A stretch of 16,066 bases of DNA, taken from Dehalococcoidia bacterium (lineage in GTDB: Bacteria; Chloroflexota; Dehalococcoidia; SZUA-161). The notes below the pieces were generated by a model. That model worked only from the letters and a program-made list of their open reading frames with translations. It had not been told where the DNA came from and searched no databases. Made by a program: the position numbers and the translations under genes. How positions within the stretch are numbered: the stretch's first letter is position 1; every line of letters begins with the position of its first letter. Below are positions 1 to 7,402 of this stretch, one piece after another. Where the stretch lies: the NCBI GenBank assembly GCA_004376205.1, contig SOKG01000075.1, positions 1-16,066 of the forward strand. Reading direction: 5' to 3'.

Positions 1-1173
1 AAGAGGGCTTTGGACTGTGATGTCTCTAAGAAGAGGTCGTCCAAGATTCCTGCTCAGATATTCACTACTGACCCCAATCAACTCCTCACCGATCCCGCAA
101 TAGATATCATCATCGAGGTCATAGGCGGCGAGACCGAAGCCTTGGAGTACATAAAGGAAGCGCTCTCAAGGGGCAAACACGTCGTCACCGCCAACAAGGA
201 GGTCATAGCCAAGCATGGGCTTGAGCTACTAGCTCTAGCTGCTAGGCATAAAGTCGATATCCGCCACGAGGCCAGTGTGGGCGGGGGCATACCGCTAATA
301 AACCCCTTCAAGCATGACTTACTGGCAAACAAGATATCGGCTATCCATGCCATAATCAACGGCACTACCAACTATATCGTCACCAGAATGGCAAACGATG
401 GACTGGACTTCGCAACTGCCCTGAGACAAGCTCAAGAGCTAGGCTACGCCGAAGCCGATCCTGCCAACGATATTGATGGAGTAGATGCCGCCTACAAACT
501 TGCTATACTCGCTACTATTGCCTTCGGCACTGAGATTCGTCCTGAGGACGTCTATCGTGAGGGCATTTCCCGTCTTACCGCCCGTGACTTTTGCTATGCA
601 AAGGAACTGGGATATGCCATAAAACTGCTCGCCATCGCCAAGGAGGAGAACCATTCCATACAGGTAAGGGTTCATCCCGTCTTTATTCCCCAGGATCTTC
701 TCTTGGCAAAGGTTGACGGTGTCTTCAATGCAATCCAGGTGGAAGGGGATTTGACAGGAAGGGTGATTTTCTACGGACGCGGTGCTGGCCCCCTGCCCAC
801 CTCGAGTGCGGTTGTTGCTGACGTCATACATCTTGCACAAGACATCAAGCTTGGGCTGCACCCAAGGCCCCAGCCCCAATTCTCCCAATCTAAGAAGATC
901 ATGCCCATCTCCCAGATTGAGACCCGCTACTATATGCGGATGACCACCGCTGATCGCCCTGGAGTGCTGGCACAGATCTCCAAAATCCTGGGAGATAACC
1001 TCATCAGCATCTCCTCGGTGATTCAGAAGGAGACGGATGTCGCCTCGCAGAGGGCAGAGATCGTGCTCATGACCTATCCAGCCCGGGAGTCTGCAGTCCA
1101 ACAGGCCTTGCAGGAGATAGAAAAGCTGCCGATGGTTCAAGAGATAGGCAATCTAATCAGGGTCGAAGACTAG
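1..1173 (+). CDS. hom: Homoserine dehydrogenase, 5'-truncated, with C-terminal ACT domain
   Basis: Catalyses NAD(P)H-dependent reduction of aspartate-4-semialdehyde to homoserine, the branch point to threonine and methionine, in the cytoplasm. The reading frame is open from base 1, giving 390 visible residues. Roughly 40 N-terminal residues, including the start codon and the glycine-rich dinucleotide loop, lie outside the window. Visible signatures, numbered from the first codon, are the TANKEVIAKHG segment (63-73), HEASVGGGIP, NGTTNYI, and EADPANDIDGVDAAYK. In the last, E151, D157, D162 and K166 keep the spacing of the family's catalytic and substrate-binding acidic residues and lysine. From about residue 310 an ACT domain begins (TTADRPGVLAQISKIL), implying allosteric feedback, probably by threonine. 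No aspartokinase domain is fused to the visible end. thrC follows after 8 bases, consistent with an operon. The TTG at base 10 is not a credible start because the conserved fold extends upstream. Confidence 0.95.
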   Translation, partial: KRALDCDVSKKRSSKIPAQIFTTDPNQLLTDPAIDIIIEVIGGETEALEYIKEALSRGKHVVTANKEVIAKHGLELLALAARHKVDIRHEASVGGGIPLINPFKHDLLANKISAIHAIINGTTNYIVTRMANDGLDFATALRQAQELGYAEADPANDIDGVDAAYKLAILATIAFGTEIRPEDVYREGISRLTARDFCYAKELGYAIKLLAIAKEENHSIQVRVHPVFIPQDLLLAKVDGVFNAIQVEGDLTGRVIFYGRGAGPLPTSSAVVADVIHLAQDIKLGLHPRPQPQFSQSKKIMPISQIETRYYMRMTTADRPGVLAQISKILGDNLISISSVIQKETDVASQRAEIVLMTYPARESAVQQALQEIEKLPMVQEIGNLIRVED

Positions 1174-1181
1174 GGGACAAG

Positions 1182-2234
1182 ATGGAGCAGTGCCTTCTCG
1201 CCAAATATCGAGATTTCCTCCCCACAACCCCACAGACCCCGATTATTACCATCGGCGAGGGTGATACTCCACTGGTCAGGTCGCAGAGGCTGGAAAGAGA
1301 GATCGGCTGCGGTGAGCTCTATTTCAAGCTGGAGGGATGCAACCCCACCGGCTCCTTCAAAGATCGGGGAATGGTAGTCGCCGTAGCCAAGGCTATAGAG
1401 GCACAGAATTCCGCCATCATCTGCGCATCCACCGGGAATACCAGCGCCTCGGCGGCAGCATACGGCGCCGTCTGTGGACTCACCACATTCGTCATCGTCC
1501 CAAGAGGGAACATCGCCCTGGGCAAGCTAGCCCAGGCGCTAATATATGATGCTAGGATTCTCGCCATAGATGCCAATTTCGATAAGGCACTTGAGCTAGT
1601 GCGCGTCCTGGCTCAAAAGCATCCAATAGCCCTGGTCAATTCCTTGAATCCCCACCGCATCGAGGGGCAAAAGACCGCCGCCTTTGAGATCGTCGACGCT
1701 TTAGGCGATGCCCCGGATTACCTTTTCATCCCGGTGGGAAATGCCGGCAACATCACCGCCTACTGGAAGGGGTTTGTCCACTATAAGCAAGTGGGAAGAG
1801 CTGCCAGCACCCCGAAGATGATGGGCTTTGAGGCGGAGGGATCGGCAGCTATTGTACGGGATAAGGTGATACCTGATCCCAAGACTGTCGCCTCGGCAAT
1901 ACGTATAGGCAATCCCGCCAGCTGGCGGGGAGCAGTTGCTGCCAGAGATGAATCTGGCGGTGAGATCGACTGTGTCAACGATGAGGAGATCCTGGATGCC
2001 TATAGACTGCTCGCCGCAAAAGAAGGCGTCTTTGGTGAGCCAGCATCGGCTGCCTCACTAGCCGGGCTTATCAAGCTAGCAAAAAGCGGCTACGATTTCT
2101 CCGCTAGGAAGGTGGTCTGCGTGATCACAGGAACAGGACTGAAAGACCCGGATACCGCCATCCAGAGTGCCAAGCCCCTCACTGAGCTGCCAGCCGATCT
2201 CGAGACTTTGGAAAAGGTGATAGTCCAAGGTTGA
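1182..2234 (+). CDS. thrC: Threonine synthase
   Basis: PLP-dependent enzyme converting O-phosphohomoserine to threonine and phosphate. The 350-residue protein fits the short bacterial/plant-like class of the fold-type II PLP family. The Schiff-base lysine is K60 in NPTGSFKDRGM. STGNTSASAAAYG (about 83-95) is the substrate/PLP loop. VGNAGNITAYWKG (about 185-197) is the phosphate-binding glycine loop. The C-terminal ITGTGLKDPD is typical of ThrC. The ATG at 1182 is preceded by a purine-rich AGGGGA about seven bases upstream and lies 8 bases after the hom stop, so translational coupling is likely. Its substrate requires homoserine kinase (thrB), which is not in the window. Cysteate synthase and threonine dehydratase are related alternatives, but adjacency to hom and the motif set favour ThrC. 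Confidence 0.95.
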   Translation: MEQCLLAKYRDFLPTTPQTPIITIGEGDTPLVRSQRLEREIGCGELYFKLEGCNPTGSFKDRGMVVAVAKAIEAQNSAIICASTGNTSASAAAYGAVCGLTTFVIVPRGNIALGKLAQALIYDARILAIDANFDKALELVRVLAQKHPIALVNSLNPHRIEGQKTAAFEIVDALGDAPDYLFIPVGNAGNITAYWKGFVHYKQVGRAASTPKMMGFEAEGSAAIVRDKVIPDPKTVASAIRIGNPASWRGAVAARDESGGEIDCVNDEEILDAYRLLAAKEGVFGEPASAASLAGLIKLAKSGYDFSARKVVCVITGTGLKDPDTAIQSAKPLTELPADLETLEKVIVQG

Positions 2235-2275
2235 TTGTCTGAGGCCAATGGTATTTGGCTCAGAACAATCTCCAG

Positions 2276-2281
2276 AAGGAG
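2276..2281 (+). promoter_or_regulatory. Shine-Dalgarno site that sets the folE start
   Basis: AAGGAG lies seven bases before the GTG at 2289. This supports that GTG as the folE initiator over the in-frame TTG at 2235, which directly follows the thrC stop and would add 18 residues with no family resemblance. Confidence 0.7.
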
Positions 2282-2288
2282 AAGCGCT

Positions 2289-2849
2289 GTGATAGATAAG
2301 ACGAAGATCGAGCAAGCGGTGGCTTCCATCATCGAGGCTATTGGTGAAGACCCCAAGCGGGAGGGCCTAGTCGGTACCCCAAGACGGATTGCCGAGATGT
2401 ACGATGAGGTCTTTGCCGGCATTTACCACGATCCAAAACAGGAGCTACAGGTAGGCTTCGAAGAAGAACATCATGAGATGGTGATCCTGAAGGACATCCC
2501 CTTCTATTCAATGTGTGAGCATCATTTCCTTCCATTTTACGGTTCAGTGCATATAGGCTATATCCCGAGCGGTCGAGTTGTTGGCGCCAGCAAGATGGGA
2601 AGAGTAGTGGAGCTATTGGCCAAACGACCACAACTGCAAGAACGGCTAACCACGCAGATCGCTGATACCATAGTTGAGGTGCTGCAACCTCAAGGTGTTG
2701 CCGTGGTTGTTCAAGCCGAGCATCTGTGCATGAATATGCGAGGTGTGAAAAAACCAGGTAGCAATATCATAACCTCTGCTACCAGGGGCCTCTTCAGACG
2801 AAGTCCTCTAACTCGCTCCGAGTTTCTCTCTTTGGTACAGGGCAAATAG
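2289..2849 (+). CDS. folE: GTP cyclohydrolase I (type IA)
   Basis: Zinc enzyme that opens the imidazole ring of GTP to give 7,8-dihydroneopterin triphosphate, the first step of tetrahydrofolate synthesis and a possible source for queuosine-type precursors. It normally forms a toroidal decamer in the cytoplasm. From the GTG start the protein has 186 residues, the normal length. FYSMCEHHFLPF holds zinc ligands C76 and H79, and LCMNMRGVKKPGS holds the third ligand, C147. GYIPSGRVVGASKMGR is the GTP-binding segment, and the N-terminal GEDPKREGLVGTPRRIAEMY is classical. It follows thrC by 54 bases, so it could be the last gene of the hom-thrC transcript. No other folate gene is visible. The downstream gap of 174 bases separates it from the heme cluster. 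Confidence 0.96.
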   Translation: MIDKTKIEQAVASIIEAIGEDPKREGLVGTPRRIAEMYDEVFAGIYHDPKQELQVGFEEEHHEMVILKDIPFYSMCEHHFLPFYGSVHIGYIPSGRVVGASKMGRVVELLAKRPQLQERLTTQIADTIVEVLQPQGVAVVVQAEHLCMNMRGVKKPGSNIITSATRGLFRRSPLTRSEFLSLVQGK

Positions 2850-2925
2850 CCACCCCTGAGCATTTCGGAGGAACGTCAGCACAGGAATCGTGGCCATTGC
2901 CTAGCAGCCAACGCGTATCCACACC

Positions 2926-2954
2926 TTGTCCGCCACGTAAGAATCTGATAGAAT
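2926..2954 (+). promoter_or_regulatory. Candidate sigma-70-type promoter for the heme cluster
   Basis: TTGTCC (2926-2931; four of six match TTGACA) is followed after exactly 17 bases by TAGAAT (2949-2954; five of six match TATAAT). It sits in the 174-base gap between folE and ahbC, leaving an untranslated leader of about 60 bases. Such matches also arise by chance, and no operator was recognised. The rest of the gap contains nothing else I can name. Confidence 0.4.
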
Positions 2955-3023
2955 GGAAGCTAAGGCGAGGGTTTACCCCAAATCGAAATACAGTGCCCAT
3001 ACAAAGGGAGATAGTGGGATAGC

Positions 3024-4211
3024 ATGATATCAGTTTCCAGGCTACTCTGCGGCGCTGTTGCTCCTGGTGACGAGCTTCGCTATGGTGGCAAGAGAGTCTA
3101 TTCTGCGAATGCTGTTGAACAGCGCCCTATAGTAGTATGGAATTGCACTAGGCGCTGTAATCTCCACTGCGTCCACTGCTACGCTAACTCAAATGATAGC
3201 ATCCACGTCGGTGAGCTAAGCACCCAGGAAGCGAAATCCTTCATACAGGACTTATCCAGTTTCGGGATCCCAGTCCTTCTTTTCTCCGGTGGCGAACCGC
3301 TTCTGAGAGATGATATCTTCGAGCTAGCTATCTTTGCCAGGGAGCTGGGTATCAGAGCGGTGCTCTCAACCAACGGAACGCTGATCACAGAGAGAACAGC
3401 GCAAAGGATCAAGGAAGTAGGCTTCGGTGAGGTAGGGATCAGCCTGGATGGCATCGGTGCCAATAACGACAGGTTTCGGGGATTCAAGGGTGCTTATGAC
3501 GCTGCTCTTCAAGGGATTCGAAGTTGTGTTGCGCTGGGCCAAAAAGTCTCCCTTAGATTCACCATTACCCGCTCCAATTACCGAGACATCCCTGCCATCT
3601 TTGAGCTTATTGAGCTAGAGAGAATCGATCGGGCTTGTTTCTACCACCTGGCCTATGTGGGACGAGCGGGCAGGATGCAGGTCGACGATGTTACTCCTGA
3701 CGAAACCAGGGCTATAGTAGACTTGATATTCGAAAAGACCCTTGATCTGCACCAACGCGGGCTGAACAAAGAGATCCTCACCGTCGACAACCACGCTGAC
3801 GGTGTATACCTCTACCTTAGAGTCAAGCGAGAGCAGCCGGAGCATGCTGCTGAGGTTTTCGATCTTCTGCGCAGAAACGGTGGCAACAACGCAGGACTGC
3901 TGATAGGCGCAGTGGATAACCTGGGAAACGTCCACGCTGACCAATTTTGGTGGCATTACTCCTTCGGCAACGTACGTGAGCGCAAGTTTGGAGACATCTG
4001 GCTCGATACCTCGGACCCATTAATGCGGGGACTGAAGGATCGAAAGCCTTTGCTGAAAGGTCGCTGCGCTAGGTGCCAGTATCTTGACATATGCAAGGGC
4101 AATCTCCGTGTGCGCGCCGAGGCAGTATACGGAGACGTGTGGGCTGAAGACCCTGCCTGCTATCTCACCGATGAAGAGATCGGAATAGATGAACCTTCAA
4201 CTGAGGTCTAA
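3024..4211 (+). CDS. ahbC: AhbC-type radical SAM enzyme: 12,18-didecarboxysiroheme deacetylase
   Basis: Predicted to remove the two acetate side chains of 12,18-didecarboxysiroheme, giving Fe-coproporphyrin III in the siroheme-dependent heme pathway. The 395-residue protein starts MISVSRLLCGAVAPGDELRY, a segment typical of the AhbC/NirJ-like branch. RPIVVWNCTRRCNLHCVHCY carries the radical SAM motif (C45, C49, C52). SGGEPLLRDD (89-97) and STNGTLI match the SAM-binding region. The C terminus has a SPASM-like set of cysteines, C348, C351, C357 and C379, for an auxiliary [4Fe-4S] cluster, in the conserved context NLRVRAEAVYGDVWAEDPAC. TVDNHADG and VHADQFWWHYSFGNVRER are also typical of this branch. 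The ATG at 3024 has only a weak upstream GGGAG. It heads the tetrapyrrole cluster and is four bases from ahbD. A heme d1 NirJ role is the main alternative, but no other heme d1 gene is seen. Confidence 0.85.
   Translation: MISVSRLLCGAVAPGDELRYGGKRVYSANAVEQRPIVVWNCTRRCNLHCVHCYANSNDSIHVGELSTQEAKSFIQDLSSFGIPVLLFSGGEPLLRDDIFELAIFARELGIRAVLSTNGTLITERTAQRIKEVGFGEVGISLDGIGANNDRFRGFKGAYDAALQGIRSCVALGQKVSLRFTITRSNYRDIPAIFELIELERIDRACFYHLAYVGRAGRMQVDDVTPDETRAIVDLIFEKTLDLHQRGLNKEILTVDNHADGVYLYLRVKREQPEHAAEVFDLLRRNGGNNAGLLIGAVDNLGNVHADQFWWHYSFGNVRERKFGDIWLDTSDPLMRGLKDRKPLLKGRCARCQYLDICKGNLRVRAEAVYGDVWAEDPACYLTDEEIGIDEPSTEV
4203..4207 (+). promoter_or_regulatory. Ribosome binding site for ahbD inside the end of ahbC
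   Basis: GAGGT in the last codons of ahbC is eight bases before the TTG at 4216. It supports a TTG start only four bases after the ahbC stop, and therefore translational coupling of the two radical SAM genes. Confidence 0.5.
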
Positions 4212-4215
4212 GTAA

Positions 4216-5340
4216 TTGGACGTAGCTGCACCCAATCTTCGTTTAATAGCCTGGGAGATAACCCGTAGCTGTAACCTGTACTGCTCTCATTGCCGGTCTT
4301 CGTCAACTAGCGACCGGTATGCCAATGAATTGTCCAGCGAAGAGTGCTTCTCTGTGATCGACAACATACTTGAAATCGGCAAGCCCATCGTTATACTCAG
4401 CGGCGGAGAGCCCCTACTGCGCGACGATTTCTTCGACATCGCAAAATATGCTGCCGACAAAGAATTGCGTGTTGCTGTAGGCAGTAATGGTACCCTGGTC
4501 ACTAAAGAAATAGCTGCCAGAATGAAGGAAATCCCTATCTCACGGCTGGGCATAAGTGTGGACTTCCCCACCCCTGCGCTCCAAGATCAGTTTCGGGGCA
4601 TGTCAGGCGCCTTTGATGCCGCCCTGCAGGGCATAGAGAACGCCATTAACTGTGGAGTCGAGGTCCAGATCAATAGCACTATCACCAAGCTCAACGCATG
4701 TTATCTCGATGATCTCCTCTCTTTAGCCCTAGATTTAGGCGCAGTAGCCTTTCACCCTTTCATGCTGGTGCCCACCGGTCGGGGCAAGGAGCTTGAGTCA
4801 CAGGAATTACCTCCAGAGGAATACGAGCGCATACTCCACTGGATCTGTGATAAACAAGCAGAGATGGGAGAGCGGATATTCTTCAAGCCTACCGATGCAC
4901 CGCATTACATCAGAGTAATGCTCCAACGGAATAGGAATAGCCAGACCCAAGGAACCCCCGACATCCAGGAAGAAATGAACTCGCTCACGCGAGGCTGCCT
5001 AGCAGGCATAGGGTTTTGCTTTATCTCCCATGTGGGGCGCGTGCAAGGCTGTGGTTATCTCGATGTTGAAGCCGGAAACATAAGAGAGCAGAGCTTCAGC
5101 GAAATCTGGCGAAATTCGCCCCTATTTAACGACTTGCGTGATTATTCCAAGATCAAGGGCAAGTGCGGGATTTGCGAGTATAAGGTAGTCTGCGGAGGCT
5201 GTCGCGCTCGTGCTTATGAGGTCACGGGCGACTATCTGGCAGAAGAGCCCTACTGCATCTACCAGCCAGCGCCAGCAGTCAGCTCCTCAACCTCGGCCCT
5301 TAGTAATTCAAAAATCCAAAGGACGCATGTGAGGCAATAG
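4216..5340 (+). CDS. ahbD: AhbD-type radical SAM heme b synthase
   Basis: Predicted to convert the two propionates on rings A and B of Fe-coproporphyrin III to vinyl groups by radical oxidative decarboxylation, yielding heme b without oxygen. The protein has 374 residues. RLIAWEITRSCNLYCSHCR near the N terminus carries the radical SAM cysteines C19, C23 and C26. SGGEPLLRDD (62-71) and SNGTLVTK follow. The C-terminal SPASM region is rich: C261, C268, C279, then C317, C320, C326, C329 and C347, enough for auxiliary [4Fe-4S] binding. The closing context is GGCRARAYEVTGDYLAEEPYC, of which the first 20 residues are characteristic. About 25 low-complexity residues after it (AVSSSTSALSNS) look like a disordered tail. 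It initiates at TTG with GAGGT upstream. Pairing with ahbC, and the flanking precorrin-2 genes, support heme synthesis rather than peptide modification. Confidence 0.85.
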   Translation: MDVAAPNLRLIAWEITRSCNLYCSHCRSSSTSDRYANELSSEECFSVIDNILEIGKPIVILSGGEPLLRDDFFDIAKYAADKELRVAVGSNGTLVTKEIAARMKEIPISRLGISVDFPTPALQDQFRGMSGAFDAALQGIENAINCGVEVQINSTITKLNACYLDDLLSLALDLGAVAFHPFMLVPTGRGKELESQELPPEEYERILHWICDKQAEMGERIFFKPTDAPHYIRVMLQRNRNSQTQGTPDIQEEMNSLTRGCLAGIGFCFISHVGRVQGCGYLDVEAGNIREQSFSEIWRNSPLFNDLRDYSKIKGKCGICEYKVVCGGCRARAYEVTGDYLAEEPYCIYQPAPAVSSSTSALSNSKIQRTHVRQ

Positions 5341-5452
5341 CGAAACAAATCTCCCACTATACTAAGGTATCAATTTGCGTCTTGTTGTATAGCATTAAGG
5401 AGTACAAGAAGGAAAAGGCCCGATACTTTAGCGAACTCAGTTGAGCATCTTT

Positions 5453-6085
5453 ATGTCAACATATTATCCTATTTTCTTGAACATCCATGGAAGGAAATGC
5501 GTTGTTGTGGGGGGCGGTGAGGTGGCTGAGCGCAAAGCGAGGGCACTCGCAGGCCAAGGGGCGTCGGTCACCGTGATAAGCGCTCGTGTTTGCCACGGAT
5601 TAGCACAACTGGCACAACAGGGCACAATCCAGATATCAGCGCGAGATTATCAGTCTGGAGACCTTAAGGATGCCCTGATTGCCATAGCAGCTACAGACGA
5701 CCCCACGGTTAACGTGGAGGTAGCTCGTGAGGGGCGAGAAAGAGGAGTCTTGACCAATGTAGTCGATGACCCGGAACATTCAGATTTCATAGTGCCATCG
5801 CTACTTCGCCGCGGGGACATCAGTATCGCAGTTTCCACCGGCGGGAAGAGCCCAGCATTGGCGAGGAGGATTCGCACAGAGCTTGAGCAAAGCTTTGCTT
5901 CGGAATATGCCTCGCTAGCACTCCTGATCTCGGAAGTACGCCAGGAACTCAAGAGAGACTCGATACATGTAGATGGCAATGCGTGGCAGAAAAGTCTTGA
6001 CCTGGAGCCGTTGCTTGATATGCTAAAGAAAGGCGAATTCGAACAAGCCAAGGAAAAGCTTCTCTCCAACCTTCTACGTAAATGA
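5453..6085 (+). CDS. Precorrin-2 dehydrogenase (SirC / CysG N-domain type)
   Basis: NAD-dependent oxidation of precorrin-2 to sirohydrochlorin; some relatives (Met8p, CysG) also insert Fe2+ to make siroheme. From the ATG at 5453 the protein has 210 residues. YYPIFLNIHGRKCVVVGGGE begins the Rossmann domain, with the dinucleotide motif at about 20-28. TNVVDDPEHSDFIVPSLLRR (101-120) holds the aspartate expected to be catalytic (D105 or D106). VSTGGKSPALARRIR is the conserved dimerisation segment. The C-terminal 55 residues form a helical tail. An in-frame TTG at 5441 would add four residues; ATG gives the usual N terminus, though neither has a strong ribosome site. There is no fused methyltransferase: that activity is in the cobA-hemD fusion downstream. 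Whether it also chelates iron cannot be read from sequence. The 112-base gap before it shows an AAGGAG (5397-5402) with no start codon nearby. Confidence 0.88.
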   Translation: MSTYYPIFLNIHGRKCVVVGGGEVAERKARALAGQGASVTVISARVCHGLAQLAQQGTIQISARDYQSGDLKDALIAIAATDDPTVNVEVAREGRERGVLTNVVDDPEHSDFIVPSLLRRGDISIAVSTGGKSPALARRIRTELEQSFASEYASLALLISEVRQELKRDSIHVDGNAWQKSLDLEPLLDMLKKGEFEQAKEKLLSNLLRK

Positions 6086-6119
6086 AATAGTCAAACCCTG
6101 ATCTGGGGAGCAAGAACAA

Positions 6120-7379
6120 ATGCACGTTTTGGCAGTAGGTCTAAATCATCATACAGCCCCCCTCGAAGTTCGAGAGAAGCTTGCTCTTGGCAGTTGGCAG
6201 CTAAAGGAAGCGTTAATCTCGCTATTTGACCATGGCCCTGAAGGAATAATCCTCTCCACCTGCAACCGAACCGAGGTATATACACTGGCGGACGAGCATT
6301 ACTCCGAAAGAACGAGGGTGGAGGACTTTCTGAGCGAACTTGCAGATATGTCAGTATCTGAGCTCTCTCCCCATCTCTATGCATTTCAACAGGAAATGGC
6401 GGTGAGCCATCTTTTCAGAATCGCCTCCGGTCTGGAATCCATGATACTGGGAGAATACGAAGTTCTGGGACAGGTACGCCAAGCTTTACAGGATGCTGAA
6501 AGCACTGGCCTCATCAGTCCACCTCTTCTGAATCTATTCCAGCAGGCAGTGAGGGTTGGTCGGCGGGCTCGCCTTGAAACAGGTATCAGCAGAAATTCGG
6601 TTTCTGTGAGCTCCGTTGCCATAGATTTAGCCAAGAAAACGTTTGATGATCTCTCGAACTGTAAGGTATTGGTTATCAGCGCTGGAGAGGCAGGCAAGTT
6701 AGCGGTAAAGGCACTGGTCAAGCATGGCATATCTCAATTGATAGTTACCAGCCGCTCCTATGAGAGAGCACTGGCTCTGGCATCTGCACACGGTGGCAAG
6801 GCCATACCCTTTCACCACTTGAAGGAGCCCTTAATTGAAGCTGACATCCTCATCACTTCCAGTGGAGCACCTCATTTTATCCTGGAGCCTTCGGTTGTGG
6901 CAGAGGCAATGCAAAGTCGGCCACATCGCCCGTTGGTGCTCATTGATATCGCTGTGCCGCGTGACATAGATCCCCGGGTAAAGGATATCGAAAACGTCTA
7001 CCTTTACGACATCGATGACCTCGAAACGGTTTCTGGATGGAACCATCGAAAAAGAGCGAAGGAAAAGGGAAAGGTTATGACCATCGTTGACGCCGAGGTG
7101 GCGAAGTTTATGCCCTGGTGGCACTCACTGGAAGCAGTACCAACGATTACAGCTCTGGTGAGCAAGGCTGAAAAGATACGCCGTACCCAGCTCACAAGGA
7201 CTCTAGGCAAAATGCAGATGTCTGATGAAGATCGTGCTGCGATAGATGCTATGACGCAGACGATCATAAAGAAGATACTGCATGATCCTATTCGTTATCT
7301 TAGGAACAGTGATCAGCGCGACAATTATATCCAAGCAGTTCAGGAACTCTTTGACCTGGATAACAAGGTTTCATCCTAG
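6120..7379 (+). CDS. hemA: Glutamyl-tRNA reductase
   Basis: First committed step of the C5 tetrapyrrole route: NADPH-dependent reduction of glutamyl-tRNA to glutamate-1-semialdehyde. The 419-residue protein has the full three-domain layout. The catalytic domain begins MHVLAVGLNHHTAPLEVREK and has the nucleophile C48 in ILSTCNRTEVY. SGLESMILGEYEVLGQVR (103-120) belongs to the tRNA/glutamate recognition region. The NADPH domain has SAGEAGK at 187-193, where GAGEM(G/S) is more usual. The C-terminal helical dimerisation domain runs from about 320 (DAEVAKFM onward). GGGGAG (6105-6110) sits nine bases before the ATG. It lies 34 bases after the precorrin-2 dehydrogenase gene and is paired functionally with hemL at the far end of the cluster. 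No ALA synthase gene is present, consistent with the C5 route. Confidence 0.97.
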   Translation: MHVLAVGLNHHTAPLEVREKLALGSWQLKEALISLFDHGPEGIILSTCNRTEVYTLADEHYSERTRVEDFLSELADMSVSELSPHLYAFQQEMAVSHLFRIASGLESMILGEYEVLGQVRQALQDAESTGLISPPLLNLFQQAVRVGRRARLETGISRNSVSVSSVAIDLAKKTFDDLSNCKVLVISAGEAGKLAVKALVKHGISQLIVTSRSYERALALASAHGGKAIPFHHLKEPLIEADILITSSGAPHFILEPSVVAEAMQSRPHRPLVLIDIAVPRDIDPRVKDIENVYLYDIDDLETVSGWNHRKRAKEKGKVMTIVDAEVAKFMPWWHSLEAVPTITALVSKAEKIRRTQLTRTLGKMQMSDEDRAAIDAMTQTIIKKILHDPIRYLRNSDQRDNYIQAVQELFDLDNKVSS

Positions 7380-7402
7380 CTTAACCCTTAGATAATGGTT
7401 TT

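Noticed and set aside
439..1140. A 233-codon open frame on the minus strand across hom
   Set aside because: It is antisense to the strongly conserved homoserine dehydrogenase frame and shows no recognisable protein family.
2235..2288. An upstream TTG start for folE
   Set aside because: The added residues match nothing in the family, and AAGGAG is placed correctly for the GTG at 2289.
3024..5340. The radical SAM pair as heme d1 (NirJ-type) or peptide-modifying enzymes
   Set aside because: No nirF, nirE, nirN, nitrite reductase or precursor peptide gene is nearby, and the surrounding genes form the siroheme/heme route.
5341..5452. A promoter (TATACT at 5358-5363) or a small gene behind AAGGAG at 5397-5402
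   Set aside because: No -35 element stands at a proper distance from TATACT, and no start codon follows AAGGAG at a usable spacing.
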